Positions 1-13,753 are shown, numbered from the stretch's first letter. The stretch: 64,000 nucleotides of DNA from Acanthochromis polyacanthus (GCF_021347895.1 NC_067130.1:26061817-26125816); one strand, 5' to 3'. The notes: generated by a model from the letters alone, not told the origin. Program-made: numbers and translations.

Positions 1-3000
1 CTTTTCTTTTTCTTCTTCTTCTTTTTTTGTATGTATGTAAATGGTGCCCCAGATAGGGTAGCAATGAGTTGTTCCATTTGCAGATATCAGTTAAGTCAAC
101 ACAACACAGAGAGAATGAGGCAAAAGGTTAATTTCGAAGGTTTAATTTTGTAAACACATATGAAATCCCCCTTTTTTAACGTCAAAACAGACCAGTGCAT
201 ATTTAAGCTGCCAGTCCCAGCCTGAATCAGATCACAAAAGCACCGGAATAATATCCACATCGTATGTGAGGAGATTTAAAACCGTTAAAGGAAACTGTCT
301 TCAACATTTATATGGCCGATTGCTGACTGATGGTGGATCCAGGACAAAAAACAACACAAGAAACAAGACTGATAATCGTATATAATACTTTAAACTGAAC
401 ATTTATTCTTCTTTATTTGTTACAGACACTACTCACTGACCAACAGAAACACTGCAAAGTGGCCCAGTTAGCCTGGAAGGCTCAATTTTGCCTCAGAACA
501 GATGTTAGCAGACACCCTGGAAATAAATTAAACAAAGTAGGATGGGCACAAGGAGAGAATATTTAAAGATGCACAGCATCAACACAAGACATCATGCGGT
601 AATGGCAGTGCAAAGGGAACAAAGGAGATGCTCTGTGATTGTTGGATACAGAATGTGCTTGAATTCAAGGCATGCACGACTCAGCATTCAGCAACGTTTA
701 CCAGCATTGACCAGGCGGCATCGTTTGATCAGCACTTAATGACACTTAACGCAATCGCTTCAAGACAGCCCTGCTTATTAGGAGTGGAACAGATGTTTTA
801 CCAAAGTGATCTTGCAGTTTTAATTAGCCATTGATACTAAATGCATTCGCACCGGCAAACAGCGCAGTTTGAAATATAGCCACGTGCCACAGGAGCCGAA
901 CCTTGATAGGAAATGCGAGGAAGAGCTGTGGAATTGAGGGGTGGGGAAGGGAGTAAAGGGAAAACTATCAGTGGTGGTGGTTAGGAGAACAGAAATTGTG
1001 GGGCGCTGTCACAAACAGTGATTTGACCATATACTCATTCTGTCATTCGTGGGTTGAGCTGCAGTTAAGAAGATTCATGGCCAAATCTACTGCTCAGAAA
1101 CATCTGGCGGTTTATCTATGGAGTTAGGCCCCCATGCTGTGGCTGCGCAGAACATCTCTAGGAAGGAAACAATCACCATTTCTTTCCCCCTATGACGCTC
1201 CTTAACTGCACAATATTGTGCTGGCAGTTATTCTTTCAAACAGGTGCGGTCATGAGGCCCAGTTCGAAACTCCGGAGTACAGATGGCTGTGGTTGGACGA
1301 ATAAAATACAAGTATCATTAACTGCAGGATTGGAAACCTATAGTTTAGCGATAAACAATTTCAGAACACCATGACACCATGAACTATCAATTTACAGTTG
1401 AAAATTATTGACTGGTCTTATGCTTGACACCCGAGACTTTATTCTAACCACAACGAATTCTGAGAGGCTTTTCCAATAGATATATAATACCAGTCCATCT
1501 ACAGGAGCAGCACAGTCCAGCTTCCCTGAAAGCAATTCTCAATGCCATACACAATTCCAGTCTCCGACTGATCCCCTTTTCACCAGTACAGGAGTGTGTT
1601 CATCATACACACATACACCAGCAAACAAAGGGGGCACAGGGCTGATTGCCTTTTGTCCACCCCTGAAAGGCTGGCCACCTGGATCCTGCTCACCTTCAAT
1701 AGGGTTCATTATAGCGGCTGTGCACCCATCCAGCTGCTGCTTAAACTCTAAAGACATGGTTCTGTCTTTCTGTCTCCACTGCTGGCTCTCCAGTGCTCTT
1801 AAAGCCCCAGACCCTTCACCTTCTGTTGGCCTGTCACACCACAAAAGGCCCCAGTGTTATTTTTTTTTTCCTCCAACACTAACTGCCCTGGCTCTTGTCT
1901 CTTTTTTGTGCCCTGAAGGCCACATCTTCAAGTAACATCACAATAGCCATTTCTCCTCCCCTAAAGATCTTGGTGTCTGTAAATTATATATGGCTGATGT
2001 GAACCATTCTTCCTCTAACAGTGACTGAAATGAATCCCCTGTTAGAGATTACTGTGGCATGTAACAGCCCTTGAGCGGCATGGTTTAGAGGGTTTAACAA
2101 GGTTAAATGAGTGTGCTGGGATGGTTAGGAAATGAGGGGAGGGTGTGTCGACGGCATGGGAGCAAGAGAGGAAGGGGGCTTGAGTTTTTTTTTTCATGTC
2201 TGAATTTATAAAAGCAAGATGATGCATCATGAGCCTTTATAAACTCATAAACACCCCCGCTCACACCACAGACAGTAAAGGCAGAGCGACAGGGGAATGA
2301 CAGTAAATGCAGCACAAACAGGCTCAGAGCCGTGGCTGTGTCCATGTAAAAGCAGACATAATAAAAAGCTTTTTAATAGGAAATGTCCCCACTTAAACTC
2401 TAATCTACGTGAGCATCGCATTAACCAGAACCTAGTAATGAGTGAGACGGAGGGATGCACATGTGGAAATCACAGCATAAACCGGACAAAGTCTGCAAAG
2501 CTGCAAAGCTGCAAAGCTCCTCCAGTTGGTTCACTCAGTGGCTGAACCTGTGGTCATCTTCTCGTATCTTTTTTTCTGCTTACAGGAATTAGAATACTTA
2601 AACGTGATTGACAGAAGAGAAATGGGGATTTGAATTTGCATTTCCTCATGTGGTGTAAATAGAAAACATACCTCGGCTCTCCTGCACAATCTGCCTTTTT
2701 TTAAACTCACTGTCTTACCCATTTCTGTGCACATACACAAAAAAGAGGGACTTTCTGTGTTTTTCACAATTTCTTTAAACAAATCCCTGGGACACTCTAA
2801 AATATTAAGGCTGTTTTCACAGTCCTTTCGAAGAAAACCACACTCATTCACAGACTTACTCCGACTACTTCCCTACACGAGGATGGAAAATGAAATAAAT
2901 GAGCTCCCCTTTTAATCGTACTTCGTTTAAAATTAAACTCATATTATTATTCATCGCTATACGTTTATTTATGTATGCTTTTAAAACTGGTGTGCCAAAT

Positions 3001-4384
3001 GTATTCAAGCAAAAAAAAAAATCACACATTCCTTAAGTTTGATCATGTTTAATTTAAACAGTTTCTCTAAACAGCCACGATTGGTGATAATTTCACAGAT
3101 ACGCAGCTTTTTTTTTTTTTAACTCATTTGCATTGCTTACACAGTTGGAGTGGATGCCATGTTAAGAACAAGTGCAAGCCGGTGTAATAGCAGGGGAAAA
3201 AAAACACATAGCTGGAGTCTAGTTGTGCACGTGAATGTGTGCTTTTACTCCACCAGGGTTAAGCTAAATGGAGACTACAATCTCGTGTGTGCATGTGTGT
3301 GTGCTTGATGGGGACTGTGATTGTATTTTCCTTTCTCCTGTCCCCTCAGGAGGTGACATGGTTGGTATTGTAATTCCACTCTCATTTCCTTCGTTGCAGC
3401 GGCGACTGCAGACTTGTCACTCAGGAGGAGCAGAGAATAGGCCTGTCAGTCAGTCAAGGACCCATTACCAGAGCAGTGCCTGAAAAGGCTGTTTGCCCTG
3501 CTACTTGTTAGCATAACTAAATTTTAACACTTTGTCCATCCGTGCGCACTATGATTAGCGGGATGGGCTACTGCAAGGAAATAATTGGGAGAGAAAGAAA
3601 GACGGCAGAACAGAGAGCCTAATGGAAAGAAAAATGTGTAAAAAGGGGTGGCATTAGATTACATTGTCTTGTTTGAAAGACAATAGAGCGGAGAGGGAGA
3701 GCTTAAACTGCAGAGAGGGTTTAAAGAATAAAATAACAAGACGGCTTAGGAGTTGACTCAAGGATACAGTTAGTACAAGATATTTCCATCTGCTAAAAAC
3801 ATGGCACGATATGGAAAGAATTGCAAAGACAATGATGGACTGTCTGCAGCAGATGGATGCACAGGAAAAACAAATAATGGCAGAAGACAGTAAAAAAAAA
3901 AAAGCCCCAGAAAATGCAGGGAAAAGTAGAGCAAGGTTGCTTTGAAAAAGGAGAAGCAGAGAAGAAATCTAAGTAATACAAGGTGACGTGAGCAGGGTGC
4001 GGTGCATGACAGGTAGAGTGGGTGGTGGCACGGTGCTTCTGCCCCACTGTGTGCCTGAAACAGAGCAGAGCTCTAACCAGAATACTATCCATCACACAGT
4101 CAGTCACAAGTGTGACATGACAGGCGGAACCGTTCCCTGTCAAGGCAGAAAAATATGAAAAGAGAGCATTGGGGTGTGGATAAGCTAAAACAAAAAAATA
4201 TATATAATAGAATGTGAGAAAAGAGAAATTACAATTTAAAGGCGCACAGATGCTTGGAACAGGCGAAGACACAGACAATCATTTCAGACTGGAAAACAAT
4301 GATTTAAGTTTGTTAAAGAGAAACATTAAATAGCTGCAACTCCTAAAGGGCTCTTGGAACTGGATATTACTGCTTGTCCTAATA
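1..4384. other. non-coding stretch, window left edge
   Basis: No gene recognised. It opens with a CTT-rich pyrimidine run (1-28). A three-and-a-bit copy repeat of the 8-mer CTGCAAAG lies at about 2493-2518. The remaining open frames are short and overlap on both strands. Given the LRRTM gene to the right on the minus strand, this is probably its downstream intron or 3' flank. Confidence 0.6.
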
Positions 4385-5298
4385 CAGTTATGTACACAAG
4401 TTTCCATTCACTTGCAAGGAGCATGTATGTCTCCTATAACTCCAAATTTTCTATAATGAATCATTCAAACTCATGCATCTTTGGAATATCTTCTGTTTTC
4501 TTACTGATCATGGGAGTAACACAATTGTGCCATGCCCTTTATACTTACAAAAAATGGTTTGCACAGATGATTTTGGGATCTGTTGCTGCTTTGAAATGGC
4601 TCCACATGACTTTCTTGACTTGTTTAAGTCAATAATTAGCTGTTTCAGATCTTTACTGAGCTCCTCAGATTTTCCCACTGCAGTGTTTATGGGTACAATC
4701 AGTGTAGCAAATAGACCATATATACAGTTGTGCTCATAAGTTTACATACGCTGGCAAAATTTTGTGAAATATTGTCCATTTTTTTTAGATAATATGTTTG
4801 ATCACGGAAAAAAACAATTCTTTTGTTTATGGTTAATGGTCAGACAAAGTTATTTACTGTCACACAGTTGTATTTGCTCTGATCATTCATGTTTTCGTAA
4901 AAGAATGACACGTTTTACAAATTCTGCCAAAGTACGTAAACCTATGAGCACAACTGTATATTTGCTCAGAGGAGTCACCAGCTGTAGTCAACTGTAATCA
5001 TTCACAAGAAGTTAAGAGGCCATGCCACAAAGAAAATCTAATAAAAACAGATTTCTACATCACCAAAACTGGTAATTCAAGTTGCTGTATATATTTTTGA
5101 CTGAGCAGATTGTCATATTTCCAGAAGACTTGAATAAAATAATGAAAGAACTAAAATACAGGATTTTTTTTGCTATAAAGCATGTATTTCACTGATTCCA
5201 ACATAGAAAATATAGAAATATTAGATTCATTGAAAACTACTAAACTGCTATGAAGTGTCTGGACTTTACAGCTGTATGGAAACTTTTGTTCATGACTG
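4385..5298 (-). mobile_element. internally deleted Tc1-like element
   Basis: The left end (CAGTTATGTACACAAGTTTCC from 4385, after a TA) and the right end (to CATGACTG at 5298) are imperfect inverted repeats sharing an AAGTTTCCAT core. The minus strand of about 4525-4690 translates to a Tc1 N-terminal helix-turn-helix segment including KSEELSKDLKQLIIDLNKS and GAISKQ. The catalytic two thirds of the transposase are missing, so this copy is non-autonomous. A younger MITE is inserted inside it at 4725-4956. The right flank is CA instead of TA, so the right boundary is slightly uncertain. Confidence 0.7.
4725..4956. mobile_element. 232-bp Tc1/mariner-type MITE nested in a Tc1-like element
   Basis: It is bounded by CAGTTGTGCTCATAAGTTTAC at the left and its near-perfect inverse, ending CTATGAGCACAACTG, at the right. 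TA lies on both sides (4723-4724 and 4957-4958). There is no transposase frame. It must be younger than the surrounding element because it interrupts it. Confidence 0.8.
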
Positions 5299-8200
5299 CA
5301 TGCAGCAAAACTCATGATTTGTCATTGTGTTTCATTGCGTGAAAGATTAAACCTCTACAAATACACTCAACACTTCCAAAGCTTCCATTTGAGCTTTGTA
5401 GCCACTTTCAAACATCTGTTTTAAGGAAACAAGGTGTGACTGTACAGTACTTCATATGCACAACGCAGCACAAAGGCAAATTTAGTGACTAGCTGGTGAA
5501 CAATATCTAGCAGCTGTAAACAGCTTGATTTATCTATTTTTCTCAGATATGATGGAGATTTTAATCTTTTTATGCCCACATGTGTCTTTCCATAAATTTG
5601 TGTGCAGTTGCATCTGAAGTTCATTATGTATTACAACTAAACACCCATTAAAAGTCTCACTATGTTGTGGTTTAGTTGCATACACCATTATGTCATCAAA
5701 CAACCTAAATCTATTTAATGCTGTATTTTCTGAATCCCTGACATAAACCAGCGTGGACCCTGGAGAGAGTGATTGCTCAGCCTTGTAAGACGGTTTGCAT
5801 TTTCATCTTATGTAATTCTTTTACAGGCCAACGACTTGGTTTAATCTCTTTCTCACGGAAAACAAAGCAAATCTCACTTCTCGCCTTCCCCCTTCCCCAC
5901 TTTCAGACTGCGAAGTTGGAACAAAGCGCCACCAGAGAAAAAAGTGTTTACAGCTCAAAACGACCCCAACAATTATGATTCCAGCGCTGCACTGAAGTAC
6001 AAGACGAATGTTGCTTCTATGTGCGCTGGACTGAATGAGGCCACGTGTGTTATAAAGTCCTAGTTTGTTTGTTGTGCAGTAAAGTACAAACAAGCTGCTG
6101 TTGAGATGAGGAAGGAGGGGGAAAAAAATCAAGTGTGTTTCTCCCAGGATCTTGGAGGATATAGTAGCTACAAACTAGCCCAGTGGAGGAGAAGCCTCAG
6201 GAGCCATTATGGTGAAGAACTGCAAAACACTTAACCCTTTCATTGGCTGGATCTCATTCATCGCCTCCGTCCATTTTTGTATTCAGCTCCATCCCTGCCT
6301 CTCTCCCTCCACATTATCTCTCTCCTGAGGGTTAGTCCCTCCTCTTTTTCCCGTTTGTATGCTCTTTTTTCTCCCTCTGTTTCATTTTTCCCTCTTGTTC
6401 TCTTTGTCACTGAATCTCTGTCTTTCTATCTCCCCCTCTGTGCTGTTCCTGGTGCTCAGAGAAGAGGCCTCCACCGGGGACCTGTTATCGATTGAACTGA
6501 GTCAGCTATGTCCACTTTAATTCATTAAACTCCCGCTGTCAATGCCCATTGGGCAATTCCAATAATGTAAAGGGACAAGCCGGAGCCTATACATGTTGGG
6601 GTTATGCATAGGTGTGTGTATAAGGACCATATGGAGACAGTAATTGCATGCATGCCTCCACATCTTTTGGTGGAAAAATGGAAATGAATAAATCAAGGCA
6701 TAGCAAGGAAATCCAATATATTTTCTTCTAACTTAAGGGGATAACAATAATTGAATTGAGGTAATGCAGAAAGTAATTTACATTGTTTCATACACATCTC
6801 TGCGTGCACGCATGCATGGCATCTCATACACTTAGCTGTGCCCTGTAGGTGAAAATAAATTATTCCTTGGTGGTAGGCAAGCAAAAGTAAACAATGATGC
6901 CGAGAAATCACCTGAAAATGCATTGAAATGAGTGAACTCTTCTGCTAACGTATGACTATTTTATGACAGAACTTGCATCTCATATGGAAAAAAAAGTAAA
7001 ATGGAAGAGCCACAGAAGTAGAAACAACAACATAAGGAGCACAGCGAAGCTAATCAGTGTGGATTTATCTTCAATCAGGATGTTGCTCTGTTTCATCTCC
7101 TTGCTTAAAAGGGCGAGCGGTATCAGAACCACTCTGATCCCTCTCACAAGCCACTCGGCCCGCTGTGTGAAACTGAATCACAAGAAAATAGGAACAGAGC
7201 TGCATGTATGCAATCACATTATACACTTGTCAACTTAAAAGGTCAATATATTAGTTTAGAGCAACTTGATAATACAGTTTCCAGTTGCAAGTCAAACTCG
7301 TCGCTCATGTCCTGTTTTTTAAAAAAAATCGTTATCTAAAATTTCTTTGCATTTTCTAGAAGTAGCTCATGATGTGTATCCTAATTTTATGATCAAAGAT
7401 AAAAAAAAAGAGGAGAGGAGGATGCCACAGCTGGGCCAATTTTCCACACAGAGATGCTCCACATACATTTTGATATGGGATGTAGCAGAGAGTAAAGAGT
7501 TTGGCAGCAGCAATCTGATGTGCGGCATCTCAAGCGCTTCCCCCTGTTTCCGATCGATAGCGGGAGCAGCCACAGTATGTGTGAATATTATGTGCGACTG
7601 TGCTTTCATCTGCATTGGTCAATATGAGGCAGCATCCATCTATTGGCATCACTCTCCACAGATGAATCTCCGTCTTTTTTTCCTTCGCCTCGAGTACCAC
7701 CTCTGGACGCAACACATCACACTACAGTCGATAGCTGATAGACAGCCAACGCTAAATATAAGCCTGTCTTTTCACCGCCACTGCAATCTCGCCATCACCC
7801 TGCTACCCACCCCTCTCCCCCTCTGCTGTATACTTTGTGCGCATGTGGCCAAAGATGTGTGTGAATGTGTGTGTTCAGCTTCCCGGGGGGAAGAAGCAGT
7901 GGTATTCACCAACCCTTATTAAAATGCCAGTCTGGCCTAACAGAGTTAGGGAAAGCACAGGCGACTGTCCTTGATTTTTCTCATCACCCTCCAACCCGCA
8001 ACACGCATACATTCACAACCTTCACAGTGCAGGCACACCACATGCACACACACACGTGCGCGCGCACGCACACACACACACACTCCAGCAAATGTTCACT
8101 TCACAGCAGGCCAAGACCTGATGAACTCTGTTGTTTTCTCTATCCGCCCTTCTCCATCTTCCTCTTGCTCCTTTTGTCATTGTCTCTCCCTCAGCACAAA

Positions 8201-8741
8201 ATAAGAAGGTGAAAAGCAAGCCGGAGGGAATTAATGGCCCCGCTTTGATGCATTATATTTGTGGTAGGCTATTGTGATTCCAACACACTTCATTTATATG
8301 ATAAGCAATGCGTTTAACATAAATTCATCATCCGTGCTACTCATCTGTCAAAGAGTGACTTGTATTACATTTGGAAAGCATGTGTATGCAAATTATTACT
8401 GGTGTTGCCTAACTGAACACAAAAACAAACAACTTGCTGGTAGAAATTTAAAAGCAAGTTAAAAAGGTGCATTGTGAAGATACAAATCAGCAAAATTACA
8501 CAATTTATCAAAGCCAGAATCTGTAAAAACAACAGATACTGTATAATCATTGAAATTTGAACTTTGCAAATGTTCCTGAACTAGTCATCTATAATACCAT
8601 TTTTTGGGGAAAATTGATCCAATCCAAGCTTGAAATTATGATATTTCATCAGTCAGTTTATGTCTACATCTACAAACTCAACACTGGGCAGAACTGCAGG
8701 CTGTGTACACAGAACAAACAGGGGACAAATATGAAAATAAA
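5299..8741. other. non-coding stretch with pyrimidine-rich and CA-repeat patches
   Basis: No gene recognised. A strongly pyrimidine-rich run occupies about 6265-6440, and a CA/CG alternating tract is listed separately at 8039-8083. A short palindrome TGCCCATTGGGCA sits at 6543-6555. The longest open frame (7347-7922, plus strand) resembles no family I know. Confidence 0.55.
8039..8083. repeat. (CA)n/(CG)n alternating purine-pyrimidine tract
   Basis: Forty-five bases alternate strictly between pyrimidine and purine: CA repeats flank a central CGTGCGCGCGCACG core. Such sequences favour left-handed Z-DNA. Confidence 0.9.
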
Positions 8742-9004
8742 TAAATGGTAAATGGTCTGTATTTACTGTATATAGTGCTTTACTATACCAGAAACAAATC
8801 GCTTTACATTATACATCACATTCACCCATTCACACACATTCACACATTGATGGCGGACGCTTTTGTGCAAGGCGCTAACCACGACTCATCAGGAGCAGTT
8901 AGGGGTTCAGTGTTTTGCTCAGGGACACCTCGACATGAGCTCTCCAGGCCAGGATCGACCCTGGTTACAAGACGGCCACTCTGCCCACTGAGCCATGCCG
9001 CCCC
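8742..9004 (+). repeat. dispersed teleost repeat (AAATGGTAAATGG...CGCTTTACA...GCCGCCCC type)
   Basis: It begins near AATGGTAAATGGTCTGTATTT, continues through a CGCTTTACATTATACATCAC block, CATTCACCCATTCACACACA, and GGGGTTCAGTGTTTTGCTC, and ends in GCCATGCCGCCCC. I recognise this order from a very abundant fish interspersed repeat, but I do not assign its class (non-autonomous DNA element or SINE-like). AATAAA occurs on both sides and could be a short target duplication. Confidence 0.7.
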
Positions 9005-10718
9005 GAATAAAAAATGTAAGTCATAAAATATCTATAGTATGTGAAAACATGCTTCTTTTTTTGGTGTTGATATTACCTGGCAGTTAGCAAAATGTTGTAC
9101 ACATTGATTCCAGGTGTTTTTATTCTTTGTACAACATAAATGATCGAAGAAATTCTACTTTTCTCCCCCCCTATTTAATGATTTAAAGCATTATAAATTT
9201 GCTACACTGCAGAAAATACATTTTTCAGTCTGTCCTACTTCTAGCTATGGTTACACTGTTTTCACAGAGGTGCAAGACTTTATATTACAGTGAAAAATGA
9301 GCTCACAGTGAGTAAAAATATGACAACAACATCCACAAACTGCTTGGGGTTAAGATAGTATTTCCATTTACAGACTGGTGCAAAAAGTCAGTCAAGGTTT
9401 TTAGTGGTTTTTTTGGAATGAAACCAATAATTTAATTGTTATTTCTTCAATTCTGCATGATCATAATTGTATGCATTGAATACATTCCTTACCTCATCCG
9501 GTTATAGTGAGTCTATCTTGGTAATGTATGCAAACTTAAAACAAGTGAAAAATGGTGACTTATTTTCAGTTTTTTAATCAGTTTAAATTTCTGTTGAACG
9601 ATATGTTAAGTAAAGTGCATCTAAAATGTTTCTTTTTTGTACTTATACTAGCAAAAGTGTGTTTTCAGAAAAAGATATTTTGCCAGAGACACATTTTAAA
9701 AACACATGGCAGCATTTAATTAAAGTCACAGTCAAAATAATGGCTTTCGGCACTTGGGGTTAAACTCAATTGCCTTGCACTGATGTAAAAACCTGAAATA
9801 TTTCACACGCATTTAAAACTTAATTCAGTTAAAGTTGTATGATGTAATAAGAAGTGACCCACAACCCCAATTATGTTCTGCAAAGGCCTTAATGCTCACA
9901 ATGAGGCCAAAAAGCCAGTATGAGAGGACAAACAGCAAGAACAGTGATACATTTAGACAAGCGAGTCACCATCCTCATAATATTCAGTCCAACATTATGT
10001 AATCAGGGCAAGGATGAGAAGCGAGTCAATAGAATTTTAGTCTTATTAAATCAAATTTATTAATTAACTGTTGGTGTTTTGAATATTCTAAAATATTTAA
10101 AAACAGACTAAAGGTTAAACAATTAAAATGATTATGCTTTGCACTGGGTAGTCAGACTGTTAGTAAGCAAATATGATGGACAGTACATACATGAGTTAAA
10201 CTGGAAGGTACTGCTATCTGCTCTGACTGTTTCCTTATGAAACAACTTTTCATAGTCTGGTATTTAGCCTTTCCCTGTGGACACAGTCACTATTTGTTCT
10301 GCGAGGAAGTCGGGGTTACCGACATTGTTTAGTCTGTACAAGAATCCTAATCAAACACCAATATCATTTTCATTTAATATTATGTCTTCAGCTCAGATGA
10401 AGTGCTTAACTGTCATGTAACATAAGTAAAGATTCAAATGTGCACGTCATGATGTTTCTATGTGTATACAGCTAGTACTGTAAATGGATATGAATGACAC
10501 CCAATGTCTACTTACAGTTTTTCTGCATAGCCCCTCTCAACAATTGCATTTCCAAGCAGCTAAAGTGCAATCTTAATCATGAAATGTGTTTGCTTCTGGT
10601 AAATAGCATAGCAGAACATGTTTCCACTTTCAAGCAGCCATAAACTCAGAGGTTGGAGCTGTAGCTTTGACATTAGTCTGATGCTTGTCAGACTCATCGG
10701 ATGTTTACCGCGGGTATA
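9005..10718. other. non-coding AT-rich stretch
   Basis: No gene, no recognised transposon end and no long open frame. The composition is AT-rich with many in-frame stops in all frames. Confidence 0.6.
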
Positions 10719-11232
10719 CACCAATCAGGCATAACATCATGACCACCTGCTTAACATTGTGTTGGCCCCCCTTATTTGATCAAACATGTTGTGAACCACT
10801 GGGCCAGGACGAGGAGACCTCTCAGGGTGTCTTATGGGGTTTGGCATGTTGACAGTGGATCCTTTCGGTACTACGGACTGTGCAGTGGGGCTTCTGGGAC
10901 TCAACCTTGTTCCATTGCATCCTGTTGGTGCTTGATCAGAAAGGGGTCGAAGAAGTTTGGAGGTCAGATTAACATCTTGGGTGATTGTCATGTTCCTCAA
11001 GATGTTCCTGATTGATGTTTTTGCGATGTGGTGGGGTGCATTTTCAGTGGGGGTAGGCCATTGACAGGATTGGATAGGATTGTTACTTGCATGAAGGAGT
11101 GTGCTTGTTCTGGGACAACGTTTATTTGGGTGTCTAAGTCTTGTCAACACAGATTCCAAAATCCATGGTTATCAAGAGAACAATGTTATTCACTTTATCT
11201 GTCAGTGTTCATAATGTTGTGGCTGATAGGTG
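10719..11232 (-). mobile_element. 514-bp deleted Tc1-like derivative
   Basis: The ends CACCAATCAGGCATAACATC (left) and the inverse of CACCTATCAGCCACAACATT (right) form imperfect terminal inverted repeats flanked by TA (10717-10718 and 11233-11234). These are the ends of a common fish Tc1-like family whose full copies carry a DD34E transposase. Here the interior is shortened and no catalytic motif is legible. Confidence 0.8.
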
Positions 11233-13753
11233 TAAGCTTGCCAATGGCGGAGCTTCTCTCCTTCTGCTACCTGTTACCATCTTTAAAATCTCCTGTGTTA
11301 TGAGAAACAACAACCTCCAAGCAGCAACCTAACACAAAAATCAATTTTTTCATTAATTTGGATCATGCATGAAGACAGCCCGGCTAGTTACATTTCTATG
11401 TATTAGCCAAAATTTTCATGATAGATCGCACTATTTTGAGGGGACACCATTGCTGTATCCTTGGCTAAGCTCCGCCCAGTACTGCTGTGATTGGTTTAAA
11501 GTAATACAAACGAGCTGAAGCATTAAAGCTCACTGTTTAGTGTCATTTTCTCTCCGTGTTTGGTTACGGTTAGGCACCAAAACTACATGGTGAATTTTAG
11601 GAAAATGTTGTGGTTTGGATGAAAATACATTCTTTCACAATATGTTTGAAGCTTGTTCTCCATTTACAAGGTTGACAGAGTGTTGCTTATAAATAATATG
11701 TCAGAAGCAACAGAATAAAAGCAATGCAATTATTAGCATAAATTTGTTGATTGAGAACATATTTTTATGTGTTTCTAAAATGTATTACAGTTTAGCTGTA
11801 TGGGAACATAATTTTTAATTTGTAGTATTTTTCTTCTGCAATGCATATCTAAACACAGCATGGACATGACAGTACTAATGTAATATACTGTACTAGTGTA
11901 GTACACTGTATTAAATATATTAAGTATAGAGAAAATAGGAAGCCTTCAGTACTTATTCTGCATTCATTTGACTCTGTCTGTATTTGTCATTCACTTACAG
12001 AGATGAAGACCCTCTAAAGCACCACATCCTCGAACAGAGAGCTCACCTTCATAGCCTAATGAACATGTTGAAATTCAATGAATTTTAATTTGCCATTATA
12101 TTAGAACAGAGGATAAATGTGAGAGAATATAGTAGGAGGGGGAATTGAAAAGAAAAAGGGCCATCGCATTGGTTTTGTGCATGTTCTTGATGAAAAGAAT
12201 GAGAGAAAAAAAAAACAATTAGCTTAGAAGCTATAATCTCTATCTTGAATGGATGGAGAGGTACTTAAACGGAAGTCTTAGCTTATCTTCCTTACTCAGT
12301 TTGTCTCGTGCCCTCTAATAAGTCTCAGTTTGCCAGGGAGTATGGTTCACACAAAACAAAGAAAGAAAAACAAGTGAAGAGAAGGCAACAAGGTTTTGAT
12401 GGTGTTGACGTTTTATTTTCCACCCCTGCAGGGTTATCTTCTTGAAAGGATGTGTTCTGAAGAAAAAAAAAACAAGGTCATGGAATCTACAATAGACTGG
12501 ATTTGACAGGGGCGTGTTTGCTGTTACTTTCTTAAATTTCCTGTACAAAACATGACTTTAATTTGTTTACTATTTAATTCCTGTGTGTTTGACTCCTTCT
12601 TCTGTCTTTTTGTAAGTAACGTCTCACCTTCTGGTGCTATTGCTAGTTCTTGGGAAACCTGCTTATTATTATTATTATATTTTATTCACATTTGTGTTTG
12701 TGTGAGTGCCCCTAGATTCTGTTTATGCACAGACATGAGGTCCACAGGCAAACACACGCCCCACCCTCGCCTCTCCACCCTCGTCAGGATGGACATTTGT
12801 GCAGTACAGCATAGTTATAATTAACAACTGGCCTAGTAATTCTACCCTTCAACTGTGCCCACCAGGCACACTACTCCTCCAGCACAGATGCAATCAAACA
12901 ATGGGCTGGCCCTTCCCGCGTACATGAAATTTTTAGAAAACACTCCACTTTACCTCTGCATGGTAGCACTTCTCAATAGTATCCCTGCAAGCAATTTTTG
13001 GCATGTGGCACAAGTGATTTTACACCGCGGAGGATATCAAGCCTCATCCATGGAGAGGCCAGGCTGCAGGTAGTAGTCTGTCGGATGCTATAAAGCATGG
13101 CTTTGTCATTGGGGGTGTCAGCATGAATTGTCACCTGTGAGCCACATCTATCATGCGGAACTATCAGCTGGAGTAAATGTCTCATCTGCTTCTGCAGCCA
13201 ACTTCCTGTGCTGCCTTACTGCTTTACTGAGGTTTGAGAAGGAGACTATTTAGACAGTTTTGCATGGAAAAATCTAAAGCGTACATTTGTACAGAAGAAG
13301 CTCTATAAATCATTCTTCTTTTCGCCCTTTTATTGTACTAAAAATCAATCAGCTGAGGTTGTATAATGTGAGAAAGGTTCCTCACAGTGAAACTGTCAAT
13401 ACAACTTGCTGGTTTATGGACCCTTTCAGCTCATTGTTTTGGTTTTATGGAACATTTACCGCATGGTTTCAGTTCCGGCACTCTCATTAAGCAATCTGCA
13501 GCTATTCTCCGGAAAAACAACTGCATGAGTAAAAGCTTTAATAAACCCACTGCACACGGACAACGTTAGTAACTAACTAGTCAAGAGAAAGTAAGCGAGA
13601 TGGATGTACCCCCCAGCAGACGGCAGAAAAATAAACAGAGCTAAATGTAGATGTGTAAACTGGCAACTGTTTGTTCGTGTGTAATCCACAGCAACTTCAC
13701 ATGGCGATCGTATGTCAGAGTAATGTTGGTGGAAGCTTCTTGTTAGGTCCCAA
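11233..13753. other. non-coding stretch
   Basis: No gene recognised. It contains a short (ATT)n run at about 12662-12677 and otherwise unique-looking AT-rich sequence. Confidence 0.55.

Noticed and set aside
1539..1935. Overlapping 101- and 113-codon frames on opposite strands
   Set aside because: Neither resembles a known protein; both being open is expected where stop trinucleotides happen to be scarce.
3793..4278. 161-codon minus-strand open frame rich in Phe, Cys and Ser
   Set aside because: Its composition is what a pyrimidine-rich strand gives by chance. No motif, signal or conservation can be cited.
7347..7922. 191-codon plus-strand open frame
   Set aside because: No recognisable domain or family and overlapping open frames on the opposite strand. 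It is probably a chance frame.
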